From positions 2,695,796-2,759,795 of the forward strand of contig NC_085861.1 in assembly GCF_034702125.1 (NCBI RefSeq): a stretch of DNA of 64,000 bases, read 5' to 3'. The notes beneath the pieces were generated by a model. The model searched no databases. It had not been told where the DNA came from and was given only the letters and a program-made list of their open reading frames with translations. This stretch comes from Engraulis encrasicolus. Lineage: Eukaryota > Chordata > Actinopteri > Clupeiformes > Engraulidae. Below are positions 1 to 10,183 of the stretch, piece after piece. Made by a program: the position numbers and the translations under genes. Numbering within the stretch: the stretch's first letter is position 1; each line of letters begins with the position of its first letter.

Positions 1-894
1 CCAAATGCACCTCAGTGGAGGCTGGAGTATAAGTTTGGGTCACAATTATTACTAACATGTCTGGTAATGTTTCATTAACCAGCACAATTTAGTAAAATAT
101 GGAACAAGATGATGAGCGGAACAAAATCTGACGGTGGTGACATCTGACGGTGTGAGACAAAAAAACACTCTTTTACATATTATGCATTTTTTGCTCACAT
201 TAGCCACTTCGTTTTCGCTCTGTTTCTTAGGGGCTTCATGCTGCTTCTGAAAATGTATATATAATTAACATTAATGTAACATAATACTATTAAAACCCCC
301 GACGGTGTTGACAGTTTATGGTTGGGACAGTACCAGTGTCCAAACAAATTAACAAATTGAGGAGAAATTAGTAAACTTACAGGAGCTTCAGTGATGGTGA
401 AGTATTCAGTAGAGCTAAAGGTTTGAAACAGGGTCCTAAGTAATGACAATGACCTTGTACATACCTGATTTTATTGTCTTTTTTAAAAAAAAATCTGACG
501 GTGGTGACTAATATGCTGGACACACTTTGAGCAATCAGAAAATAGTAGTAAATATTTCTTTACATGCACTATGTGCATATCAGCAGAACCACTTCAATAT
601 GGACTTTCACATCATGGTGATATTATTCAATAATATCAGTGATTTTTACATTTTAAGTCAATTGAAATGATGATGTCTGTCCTTGGGACAGCTGTTTTTA
701 CAGGGTGTGGGCAGGTTTATAGCCATGAAAAGTAATAAAATTACACTTAAATATTTCAAACGACTGTACATTTGTGTAACAGACCCCTGGGTCTTTACCT
801 GGATTCATTTTGTTCATGAAAATGTAGTTTATTTTCAACAGAATTGGCAGTTTATTGCTGAGACATGTTTTAGCCGCTTTCTCAAGAATCAGTG
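1..894 (-). mobile_element. CACTA-like element, partial copy
   Basis: This stretch matches, in reverse orientation, the complete element at 32770-34740. It ends at 890-894 with CAGTG, preceded by CTCAAGAAT, as the complete copy does. It runs off the left edge of the window. The motif CTGACGGTGGTGAC recurs near 131 and 492, with a degenerate copy near 300. Subterminal repeats together with CACTG/CAGTG termini are typical of the CACTA (EnSpm) superfamily. The short open frames here carry no recognisable transposase domain. Class assignment is inference. Confidence 0.55.
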
Positions 895-1264
895 ATTTGT
901 CTTCCACAGTCCACATATAAGCACACAATAAAAACACATCAAAGGCGCACAAGGTAGGATGACGTCGTCAGCGCGGTGCCCGTGGCATACCTGTCTCAAA
1001 ATCTACACCGTAGTGAAAAATGCTGTTCAAATAAACTTGATGTGTTTTTCATCGCGGAATGCCAGCAGTTGACACAAATCTGAATATGGTGTGTAAAGGG
1101 ATTTGCCGTATTTCCCACGGCACTCCCTCCTACCACTCTGTAAAAAAGTTGCATTCGGGGTTTTCTGACAGCGGAAGTGGGCGCGAGAGCCATCGTTCAC
1201 TTACTAATTATTCACATGACCATCGGCTGACTCGGTACAGTGATTAAGTAAATCCTACCTGGAG
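895..1264. other. No gene seen
   Basis: Intergenic or repeat-derived sequence between the CACTA-like end and a LINE relic. Short open frames on both strands show no motif I recognise. Confidence 0.5.
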
Positions 1265-1650
1265 CCCCTTTAATATCTGTTCTGATTATGGGATAGAATT
1301 TGATATTAACTATAATGCAAAGAAAAGTGTGGTTATGATCTGTAGAACAAAAGATTATTTGAAAATTAAATTCCCTTCTTTCTATCTGGAGAAGAGCTGG
1401 GAGTAGCTAATGCCACAAAATATCTTTGGCACATCTTCTTAACAGATACGCTGGAGGATGACGCTGACATCAGCAGACAGAGGAGAGTGCTATATGTCCA
1501 AGCCAACATGCTGGCTAGAAAATTCCATCACTTAACTGTCAATCTGTTTCGAACTTACTGCTCCCCTCTTTACACAGCTCCACTCTGGGTTAGATACAAG
1601 AGGGAGAGCCTGCTCAAGCTGTCAGGGCAGCACAGTCTAAGGAATTAGAA
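1265..1650 (+). pseudogene. Non-LTR retrotransposon RT relic (Rex1/CR1-like)
   Basis: Conceptual translation, with at least one stop and a frame change near 1407, gives the C-terminal part of a non-LTR reverse transcriptase. Recognisable pieces are NAKKSVVMICR, then DDADISRQRRVLYVQANMLA, then LFRTYCSPLYTAPLWVRY. The order and the RQRR..Y..AN.L..KF pattern are typical of Rex1/CR1-like fish LINEs. It is a 5'-truncated, broken copy with no intact frame. Confidence 0.65.
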
Positions 1651-2370
1651 ACCTCGAATATTCCTGTATAAAGTACAGTAGACCTACAGGCCAAAAGTGT
1701 GGCTCACCTTCTCATTTATGTATTATCTTTATTTTCGTGGATTTTCATTGTGTATTTTCATGCAGGTCATCAAAACTGTGCATGAACACATGGAGAATTA
1801 TGTGCTTACCAAAAATATCTTTCTAGCTGTTGTCCAACAGCAATGCCAGCTGTCTATCCACCTGAAGTCAACACGGCACAACTGATGGCCCCACACATTT
1901 CAATAATCTTGTTTTTTGTCTATTTTCAAATAAAAATGCCCAGACAGTCATGTCAATCCTAATTGAACATTAAAGTCCTCCAATAACTCACTAGAATTGT
2001 AGAACTAGAATTTTGAGACCTAAAACCTAGTTTTAAACACTTGCCAATACAAGCATTTTACAAACATTTTCTTAATCTGATATTGAGTCACAGCCAGTTA
2101 CTTGGAGAGGTCAAACCTGTGTTGGAGGGAATCTGTGGTGGGGTTGTTCACTTTTACATTTACTTTTTGTATCGTTTCACCTAGATAACCAGCTATGCTG
2201 ACCAAGTGACCCATTATCAGATCAAGAAAATCTCTCTTGTATTGCTTGTATCAATTAAAATTGACTCGACTGACTGGGTATTTTTACTTGAAAATAGACA
2301 GAAAAATAAGCTTGTTGAAACATGTGGGGCCCTCAGTTTTGCTGTGTTGACGTCACTGTTTGGCATCTTT

Positions 2371-3198
2371 ACCTTCGCCAAGACAAAGTCGGCGAAGGTT
2401 ATGTTTTGACCGCTGTGTATTTATTTATTTATTTGTTTGTATGTTTGTTTGTACTTCGTATAACTCAGACAGAACTGAGCCGATTTTTATGAAATTTGGT
2501 GGGATAATTGGTCATGACCCAAGGAACAATCGATTAGTTTTTGGGAGTGATTGGGTCAAAGGTCAAAGGTCAAGGTCAAAATGTTTGTTTGTACTTCGTA
2601 TAACTCAGACAGAACTGAGCCGATATTTATGAAATTTAGTGGGATGATTGGTCATGACCCAAGGAACACTCGATTACTTTTTGGGAGTGATTGGGTCAAA
2701 GGTCAAAGGTCAAGGTCACGAAAAGGTCAAAAACGTACATTGAGCCGATTTTTATGAAATTTGGTGGGATGATTGGTCATGACCCAAGGAACAATCGATT
2801 ACATTTTGGGAGTGATTGGGTCAAAGGTCAAAGGTCACGAAAAGGTCAAAAACGTAAATTCAGCCGATTTTTATGAAATTTACTGGGATGATTGGTCATG
2901 ACCCAAGGAACAATCGATTACTATTTGGGAGTGATTGGGTCAAAGGTCAAGGTCAAGGTCACGAAAAGGTCAAAAATGTTTTTCTTTGCCAAGCACTATA
3001 TGCCAGAACAACGTGTGCATGCGGAATTGAATAAGAGGTCAAGACTGGGCCAAATATGTAATATTACGATATTCCGGTCCAATTTAAATGAAACTAACAC
3101 CAAAATTTGGAGAATGTTACGCCCCACACTCTGAAGATGGCCAGAAAAAAATAAGTGGCGTAGGCGAAGGTTTGCGCTCTACCGAGTGCCCATTCTAG
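2371..3198 (+). mobile_element. Unclassified repeat element nested in the Tc1-like element
   Basis: It begins with a short palindrome, ACCTTCGCC and GGCGAAGGT separated by 11 bases (2371-2399). A further GGCGAAGG occurs near 3163, before a terminal CATTCTAG. Between them lies a four-unit minisatellite. No coding capacity is convincing. The end CTAG followed by T would fit a Helitron terminus, but I do not see the expected clean terminal hairpin, so the class is left open. Confidence 0.45.
2477..2978 (+). repeat. 119-140 bp minisatellite rich in AGGTCA motifs
   Basis: Four units share CGATTTTTATGAAATTT (first bases near 2479, 2619, 2744, 2863). Each ends in clustered AGGTCA hexamers. Three units contain a perfect direct repeat with one-base spacing, AGGTCAAAGGTCA, at 2560-2572, 2700-2712 and 2825-2837. 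The fourth has three near-contiguous AGGTCA copies at 2944-2961. The array is open in several frames, which explains short overlapping open frames that should not be read as genes. Confidence 0.85.
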
Positions 3199-3391
3199 TT
3201 TAAATATTTTTTTAATAATTGTTTTTATTTTTTATATACTTTAATCTTTTTGTCAAGCAAAAAATGATATATGTCTTCATGCACAAATGTAATGCCCTCC
3301 CTGAAAATGTACTATGTTCTGTAAATAGCCTAAAAAATAAAGAGAATTCATTAAATGAGAAGGTGAGTCCACACTTTTGGCCTGTACTGTA

Positions 3392-4027
3392 TGTAGCCTA
3401 CTCCATGTAGAATAGACCCCTTTAGAGTTTGTAAACAGGTATGACATAATTTGGCTGTGTGCGCACCGAAGCCTCAAAATCGCCCATGCTCCGTTCACTT
3501 GTACAGAGACTCAACAGGTGTTTTTTTCCGAAATAAGATAACGGATGCTCGCGCTAACCTCAGATATGCAGTGGGCACCACGGACACAGGTATTCCTGCC
3601 GATGTCATCAGTCCAGTCAGTAGTTAAATGTCTTGTAACAACAAACATCTCCTATGCTTCTGGAACAGCCTCTTCCCTCTCAAAATAGCATAACAAGTGT
3701 ACTTTTCGGAATCTCTATTTTTTTTATCAACGTACACGCTTCAGAACGGCAGTTTTTCTCTCTTTAGTGTCTGCACTGTCACCCTTACATACAGAATCAC
3801 CACTCCCGATTTCACCCATGCCTGCTGTTCTCCTAGTGGCCGCTGTCGAGATACGGCTCTGAGCGCAGCGGCCCGTTCTTTCTGAATGGAGTCTGCACTC
3901 CCCCTAGAGTGCAGTACCACCCAGAAAAGGGGAGTCTCTCGTAATATCCTTACAATATCCCTGGTGTGTTTGAGTCCACGATGCGCACGCATTCATGAGC
4001 AAGTCGACTCTGAACGTGTCTATAGAG
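3392..4027. other. No gene seen; left flank of hAT insertion
   Basis: No gene recognised. The sequence just before 4028 and just after 6066 was continuous before the hAT element inserted. Short open frames on both strands appear to be chance. Confidence 0.5.
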
Positions 4028-4035
4028 CTTGAAAG

Positions 4036-4614
4036 CAGTGGTGGACGAAGTACACCAGTTATGTACTTGAGTAAAAGTACAATTACCTTGCATTGAAAAC
4101 TACTCAAGTAAAAGTGAAAGTATTCACCTCACTTTTTTACTTGAGTAGAAGTACAAAAGTATCTGCCGTCAAAAATACTTAAGTACTAAAAGTAAAAAGT
4201 AAAAACTTAAAAATGAAGCTTTTGGTGCAATTTTAATATGTAAGTGTTGTAGGCCTAGTTTGGTCATATCTAATTCAATATCCTCTGATTTGCATAGGCT
4301 ATACCAACATGTTAGAACTAGGCCATAACAGGCCTTAGAAACACTGTCCATGGATGTTATAGCATCAGAAGTTAATTTTCACCTCTCTAAACATTTAATA
4401 CTGACCCTAACATGCCCAAAAGAACACATGAAAGGGCCTCTAATATTAAAAATGATTAGGCTGAAATTGATTATATGCTACAAACTACTACAATACCCCC
4501 AGCCGTAGGCCTACAGTCCAGTATAGGCCTACTTATTTGTGACAGCAAGGAGTTAGAGTAGTAGCCAATAAAGTACTTTATGTTTAATTTTTGTTATAAT
4601 TATGGTTTTGGTAG

Positions 4615-4645
<31 letters not shown>

Positions 4646-6058
4646 CTTCTTCTTCTTCTTCTTCTTCGTCTTATGTAGTGTTTGGTTATGTTAATTGGCT
4701 TAGGCCTATGTATGGACAAACAGATTTCTTGCGATTCTAAGCTACCTTTAAAGATAGGAACATCTTCATATAGGCCTACTTGTAATGGTCTCTATTTGCT
4801 AGATGCCAATGATTTACAATAGCCTACTTGATACAACTTAATTGGAACACTTATCTGTCTGGTCATGAAAAAGCCTTTTGTGCCTGTGCACATCACTGGG
4901 CCAATATTTAGCCAAAGTCCACTTTTTTCTCTTTTTTTTTTACTTTGTTACTGTTGTTTTTTACAACCTCACTTTGGTGGTATTGCCAGTGCTTTTCATA
5001 TCCACTGTAGCCTACTGACCTGACTTAAAGGAAAGGATTCGTGTTGCAAGGATAGGCCTACATGTTGCATGTAGCCTCACTTTGCAACATATGGTGGTCA
5101 TGGCAATCCTCATGTAAAGATGCAAACCCTTTACACAAGCCTCTTTTCCATAAAGTTGAAGCAAATCATTTTTTTGTGACAGGGGAGTCTATTAGACAAG
5201 TAATTGATATCCCCAACTACTTCAGAATACTGCAATATATTGAGGGGAAAGAATGCTATCACGGAGTTGTGCGCCTGGATGGTTTGGAATAAGCAGCATG
5301 TTTAGACATCCTGTGTACTTGACTCAAGAAACCAACACGCTACAAAAGCGGCAATTACGTGACTCCGTGACTCTCAGTCATAACACAGATATAGCACAGT
5401 AAGTATCAATTAGCTGATTATTCAGTTCAAACTCGAAGCCTATCTGACAAATTTCGTCTTGTCAGGCAAATGCAGCCTGCGAGCTAAACCTCTCCCCCCT
5501 CACACAACGAATACGACGTGCAGATTAATACACTCTAACAACGTTATTGTCGCCTGCTTTATTGTCTTGCTGTGCTTTCCGCATGTTACTAGAAAGTACC
5601 GTTTCTTCTTATTTCAATTCGTCTCGCAAGTCTCAACAGTGGACACATCAGTGGTCTTGCTCTGCTCGCTTTCCTTCTAAAACTAATTCTGTACAGTAGA
5701 GCGTGTTATCACGTGACACATTACAACGAATCACAATGGCGAATCTCTGAGTCTGCCAATCGAATTCAGTTTCACTTTCTTCACAAAAGCCTGAAATCTC
5801 AGATTTCATTTGACCAGGGCATTAAAAATGAATTAATTCACCTGACGTGTATCGCCTTAAATTAAAAAAAGGAACGAGTAAGGAACGAGTGTTTCTGTAA
5901 ATGTAACGAAGTGAAAGTACTAAATTTCACTTTGAAATGTAGTGAAGTAAAAGTATAAAGTCTTACCAAATAAAAATACTTGAGTAAAGTATGAAAGTAT
6001 GAAAATGTTACTTAAGTACAGTAACGAATTACATTTACTTCGTTACTGTCCACCACTG
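4036..6058. mobile_element. hAT element, non-autonomous, 2.0 kb
   Basis: Termini CAGTGGTGGACGAAGTACA and its complement at the right end (GTCCACCACTG) form inverted repeats. They are flanked by a perfect 8-bp target duplication, CTTGAAAG, at 4028-4035 and 6059-6066. An 8-bp duplication with CAG...CTG ends is diagnostic of hAT. The ends are rich in the AAGTA/TACTT motifs seen in related fish MITEs; a relative lies at 53875-54412. No hAT transposase (dimerisation or BED domain) is visible inside. Confidence 0.9.
4614..4668 (+). repeat. (TTC)n microsatellite
   Basis: About 18 uninterrupted TTC units inside the hAT element. Confidence 0.95.
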
Positions 6059-6066
6059 CTTGAAAG

Positions 6067-7137
6067 TGACGTCACTTCCCCCGATTTCATGGGACCTCAA
6101 CGGCATTTTTAGCCGAAAATCGTAGCATGTAATGCAATGGCGGTATTAAAATGATATTTCGATCCCATTCGAGTTGTGCCACGAGCTCCATATATGTTGG
6201 TTCTGATATTTTTGCTTAATTTTTCGTACGAACCCCCAAACTTTTTAGAAAGCTGTGTTTCTTCACATTTTTCATGCCGACGGCCTCAGAACAAAACATA
6301 GATACTTCTGCATGAATATTCTTTATCGAGCCTCTTAAACAGCATATTTGTAGCCCAGCGCATATAATGACTGAGATCAGAAGATATTTACTCGCTACCA
6401 TGTTGTTAGTTGGTCAACTTAGGTCCCGTGAAATACAGAACTAAGGGGCGGGACTTTCGAGCTCTATACATACTTCACCTCCTACAGAGGGGAGGAGCTT
6501 GTACCTTCTGCCATTCCTCCACCTTGACAGCAGGGGGTGCTTGAGTTGAGCCAGCGGGACGCTGCGTTCTGGTTCTGTTCAGGTGCTGCGTGCGAGGGGC
6601 GGGATGGTATGGTGCACTGCCTTGCACCTCTCCGGAAGAGTATGTCCATAGCACCTGGAAAGAAAAGAGGCTTCAACAACTAAACACTGTCAAAAACAAA
6701 CAGAAAACCGGACTGCTTCTCGTTCTTCACTTATTTCATTAGTGCTCACTCAGTGTGATCAGTGTAGAGGCTCTCAAACTTGGTCCAGCTTGAGAAAATC
6801 TGAGGAACTGAAGGATCTGTGCAGGAAATGGTCAAAAAAGGTAGCCTACTGCAACTATGCTGCTCATTGAAACTGTCCTGAAGTAGGCCATGAGAGCCGC
6901 AAAGCATAGGCATTGTAGCCAAATAAAAAGTTTTTAAAAAGCAACCTTGAGTGCCTCAGATTTTCTCTAACTGAACTAAACGCTTTCCTTGTATTTGATC
7001 CATCAAGAACCACAAAAAATGTTTTCTTCTGTACTGGGGGGATTGTATTTGTCTTTTGTGTTTTTTATGTTTTTGTAACTATCAGATGCACTGTCAATGG
7101 CACAGAACAAGTTTCTGCAAAGGCTGTTACTCCAATG
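6067..7137. other. No gene seen
   Basis: No recognisable coding exon, RNA or terminal inverted repeat. The first few hundred bases continue the sequence interrupted by the hAT element. Confidence 0.5.
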
Positions 7138-7224
7138 AGCCTGGCTCTTTGGTGTAGTGGTCAAGAGCCCCCGTTAAGTACCCAGAAGGCCAGGGTTTGA
7201 GTCCTGACAGGGCAACTCGTTACA
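7138..7224 (+). other. tRNA-like sequence (SINE head or tRNA pseudogene)
   Basis: An A-box-like TGGTGTAGTGGTCAAGAGC is followed about 35 bases later by a B-box-like GGGTTTGAGTCC. That is the internal RNA polymerase III promoter of a tRNA. The expected acceptor stem does not pair, so this is a tRNA-derived SINE fragment or pseudo-tRNA, not a working tRNA gene. Confidence 0.5.
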
Positions 7225-7333
7225 TTTAGTCAATCTCAACCAGGGGGTGTTCACTCGCGGAACTAGCTACTAGCCACAACTGGCTAACCCTACTCCGAAC
7301 AAGTGCAAAATGAATGGGTGTCAATGGAGTTTT

Positions 7334-8966
7334 CGGTAGCACTTTATTTTAGGGATACATCTATTAGCCCTAATACATACAATATTAATGCCTGTGTAAG
7401 TAACTTGTAAGGCATGTACTAAGCAAAATAAGACAGTTGTTAAGCATGTATTCACAAATGTCTTGTTCATGCCCAATTAGGGATTTATTACTAATATAAC
7501 CTTAGTAAGGACCAGTAAGCCTATATTTCTATTTATTAGTAAGTAGTAAGTGGCAGAATTCAATGTGTATAAGCTCCCGACACACTGTGTGAACAAACCC
7601 TGAACAGTGTGAAAACAGATGCGGAATAAGGGTCCCTATTCTAAAGTGATGCATTGGTCAGCCCAGATTGCTCAGGGCCTCCGCACTACCAAAGTCCCCC
7701 TCGTTACCTAGGGCCCCCACACCACCCAGGCCCGCGCTACCTAGCCCCCACAATCGACAAAGTGTAAGGGTATATTAAATAAATACTAACTATACAGCTG
7801 AGTCATTTAGTTCCCTCTAATTCATCTAGCTTCAGAACTTTGTGCGGATGGTAACAGGAGCCTTTATATAGCAAGGATTGAACGTACACTTCTCGATGGC
7901 GGTGGGTTGGTGAAATGTAATTTTTTTCATGTACCACTTAGTTTAACTTGTAAAAACCCCCAAAATAAATGCAGAACATTAGAATAATAGTTTTGAAGCA
8001 AAACTAATCTATTCTTTTGTGATAATTAAGTTAATGTTTGAGAACATTAGCTTCAAGAAGTGCAGTGCATGATGGGTACGCAATCTAGGCCAACAGACAA
8101 CCTACCCAGCTCTGAGCCTACGTTCTTAGCTCCTCCCCTCACTCGTGAAATTTAGATGCTATCCAAACAATTTGCCATGTACGTAACAACAGAAATATTA
8201 TCATTGCTGCATTGGCCATGCATTGCATTTCTGACTAAGGGCGTACCCATCATGCACTGCACTTCTTGGAGCTAAGTTTCTCAAACATTAACTTATTTAT
8301 CACAAAGGAATAGCTTAGTTTCGCTTCCAAACTATTACTCATCGTTATATTCTGCATTTATTGTAGGGTTTTTACAATTAAAACTAATTGGTGTATGAAA
8401 AAATGACATCTCACCACCCACCGTCATTGAGAAGTTTACGTCCAATCCTTGCTATATAAAGCTTCCAATTACCCTCTAATATGTTGAGAAGAACAAGTGA
8501 GGTCAATGTACCTGATGAGACTAATGCAGATTCAGCAACATTCTTACACTTTGCCTCCCGGGGGCGGAGTGTGGGTAGAGTGGGGTCCCTTGGTAGTGTG
8601 GGGGCCCTAGGTAGTGCGGGGGCCCTAAGCCATATGGGCTGAGCAATGCATCACTTTAGAATAGGGACCCTTATTCCACATCTGTTTTCACACTGTTCAG
8701 GGTTTGTTCACACAATGTACCAGGAGCTTATACACATTGTATTCTGGCCCTTACTGCTTACTCATAAATAGAAATCTAGGTCTACTAGGTCTTACTAAGG
8801 TTATATTGGTAATAAATCCCTAATTGGGCATAAACAAGACATTTGTGAATACATGCTTAACAACTGTCTTATTTTGCTTAGTACATGCCTTACAAGTTAC
8901 TTACACAGGCATTAATATTGTATGTATTAGTGCTAATAGATGTATCCCTAAAATAAAGTGTTACCG
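7334..8966. mobile_element. Foldback element with about 800-bp inverted arms
   Basis: The left half is repeated in inverse along almost the whole right half. The outer ends are CGGTAGCACTTTATTTTAGG and its complement at 8966. Inner matching blocks include GTGCAGTGCATGATGGGTAC near 8060 and its inverse near 8245. A 6-bp direct repeat, AGTTTT, flanks it (7328-7333, 8967-8972). There is no coding capacity. A truncated relative lies at 17538-17805 and a 30-bp end fragment at 46018-46049. Confidence 0.85.
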
Positions 8967-8972
8967 AGTTTT

Positions 8973-9580
8973 CTACTAATATATATTTTTTTGATTTTTT
9001 ATAATTTTTTGCCCTGAAAGGCTCGAAGCTAGAAATAATAAGACCTCTTTTGAGTAACGTTTCGATTATTTTGCGCCACTAGATTATTATATACTGGGTC
9101 ACAAAACTCAATTTATGAGTGGTCAAACCCATAAACATTATCGGGATGCTAGCGAGTACAGGTCGAAATCTTCTTCATTGCTGTAAAACTAGACACCTGA
9201 AAGATTTGACAATACAGCCTATCATTAAACACCTGCAATAGTGCTTACCAGGAATATTTTCTTGATGAGATTTGTGACTGGAATTTGCATTAGCAATGTA
9301 TTTAGCATTTGGGCTCCCTTTTGCATTCCATACATTTTCCCACATGAAAGACTTACCGGCGCTCGCCAACTAGTGGACACTCCGTAGGAACTGCAGTATG
9401 TATGCAAAGCTAACTGGCTACAATTGGAACCAATCAGTGTGAACCTTCTCCCTGTGTTCTAAATTCTCTGTCTCAACTTAGGAGGCCCCGATTTTGGGGG
9501 CAAAGTGGTCGAGGCCCTAAGCGCTCTGCTTACTCTGCTTATGCCTAGCGGGGGCCCTGTCCATTGATGCTGGATGCTGT
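8973..9580. other. No gene seen
   Basis: AT-rich sequence with short overlapping open frames on the minus strand. No family recognised. Confidence 0.5.
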
Positions 9581-9841
9581 GGGTGCATCCCAATATGTGA
9601 CCTTGCCTCCTCCACTTGTGCTTGTCTCCTCGTCCCGCTTCCTGGCCCCTCCTCCGTGGAGAAAACGATAAAGTTTCCCAGCTGTCAGCCTCGCCACAAC
9701 AACTTTTGAGGGACTGTTTTTCATTCACCATCCCAATTGCAAATGAGAAAAAGACTTTACAATTTAGCTGTTGCAAGATATTGAAATATAATGCGGTTGT
9801 CAGTGATGTCATCATGACGAGAAGCAAGTGGAGGAGGCAAG

Positions 9842-10005
9842 TGTGGTGTTAGTGCATTTATAGGACACAGGATGTTATACGCCTCCTGGTGGTTATGTGG
9901 GGGACACCCCGTTCTCAAGGCACTTGAATAAAGTCCAGCTAGAAGCGTACATCTAAACCATGTCTCTCCGTGTCTGTCCTTCGGTTAGAAGTAACTAACG
10001 TTACA
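9842..10005 (+). repeat. 5' LTR
   Basis: It begins TGTGGTGTTAG and ends GTTACA. It contains AATAAA near 9928, a candidate polyadenylation signal. I see no difference from the 3' LTR. Confidence 0.95.
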
Positions 10006-10023
10006 TGGTGTCAGAATTGGCTT
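10006..10023 (+). promoter_or_regulatory. Primer-binding site
   Basis: TGGTGTCAGAATTGG directly follows the LTR, the position where a tRNA 3' end pairs to prime minus-strand synthesis. The TGG start complements a CCA tail. I cannot confirm which tRNA is used; a leucine tRNA is plausible. Confidence 0.7.
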
Positions 10024-10183
10024 CAGTCTCTCGCTCCAGGTATGCATGAGATTTACTTTGCCGATGTGACTGAAGAGGACTCGCGTTTTTAGTCAGTTTA
10101 AAAAAGTAAAAGTTTAGTTATAGCTATCCTTGCTAGCGTGACTGCTGACTAGCCAAGGGACGTTTGAGCGCGAGTGGACAAAA

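Larger units (their letters stand above)
1676..3389. mobile_element. Tc1-like element (non-autonomous) with TA flanks
   Basis: Inverted termini begin CAGTAGACCTACAGGCC on the left and CAGTACAGGCC on the right. Both continue into a shared stretch with AAAAGTGTGG and ACCTTCTCATTTA. TA lies outside each end (1674-1675 and 3390-3391), as expected for Tc1/mariner. The subterminal sequence near 1769, with GTCATCAAAACTGTGCATGA, resembles fish Tc1-like elements. No transposase frame is left. The middle is largely replaced by the minisatellite element at 2371-3198. Confidence 0.65.

Noticed and set aside
195..449. A conserved protein shared by 195-449 (minus) and 33221-33601 (plus)
   Set aside because: The similarity (TEAPVSLL, GHWYCPNHKLSTPSGVLIVL) follows from two copies of one CACTA-like element; no known domain, and the frames end differently.
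2360..3134. Overlapping short frames containing EPIFMKFGGMIGHDPRN
   Set aside because: Translations of the AGGTCA minisatellite. Although similar from unit to unit, this reflects DNA repetition.
2371..3198. Helitron
   Set aside because: A CTAG|T end is present but no TC start or clear 3' hairpin; too weak to assign.
7138..7224. A functional tRNA gene
   Set aside because: A and B boxes are present, but the acceptor stem ends do not pair.
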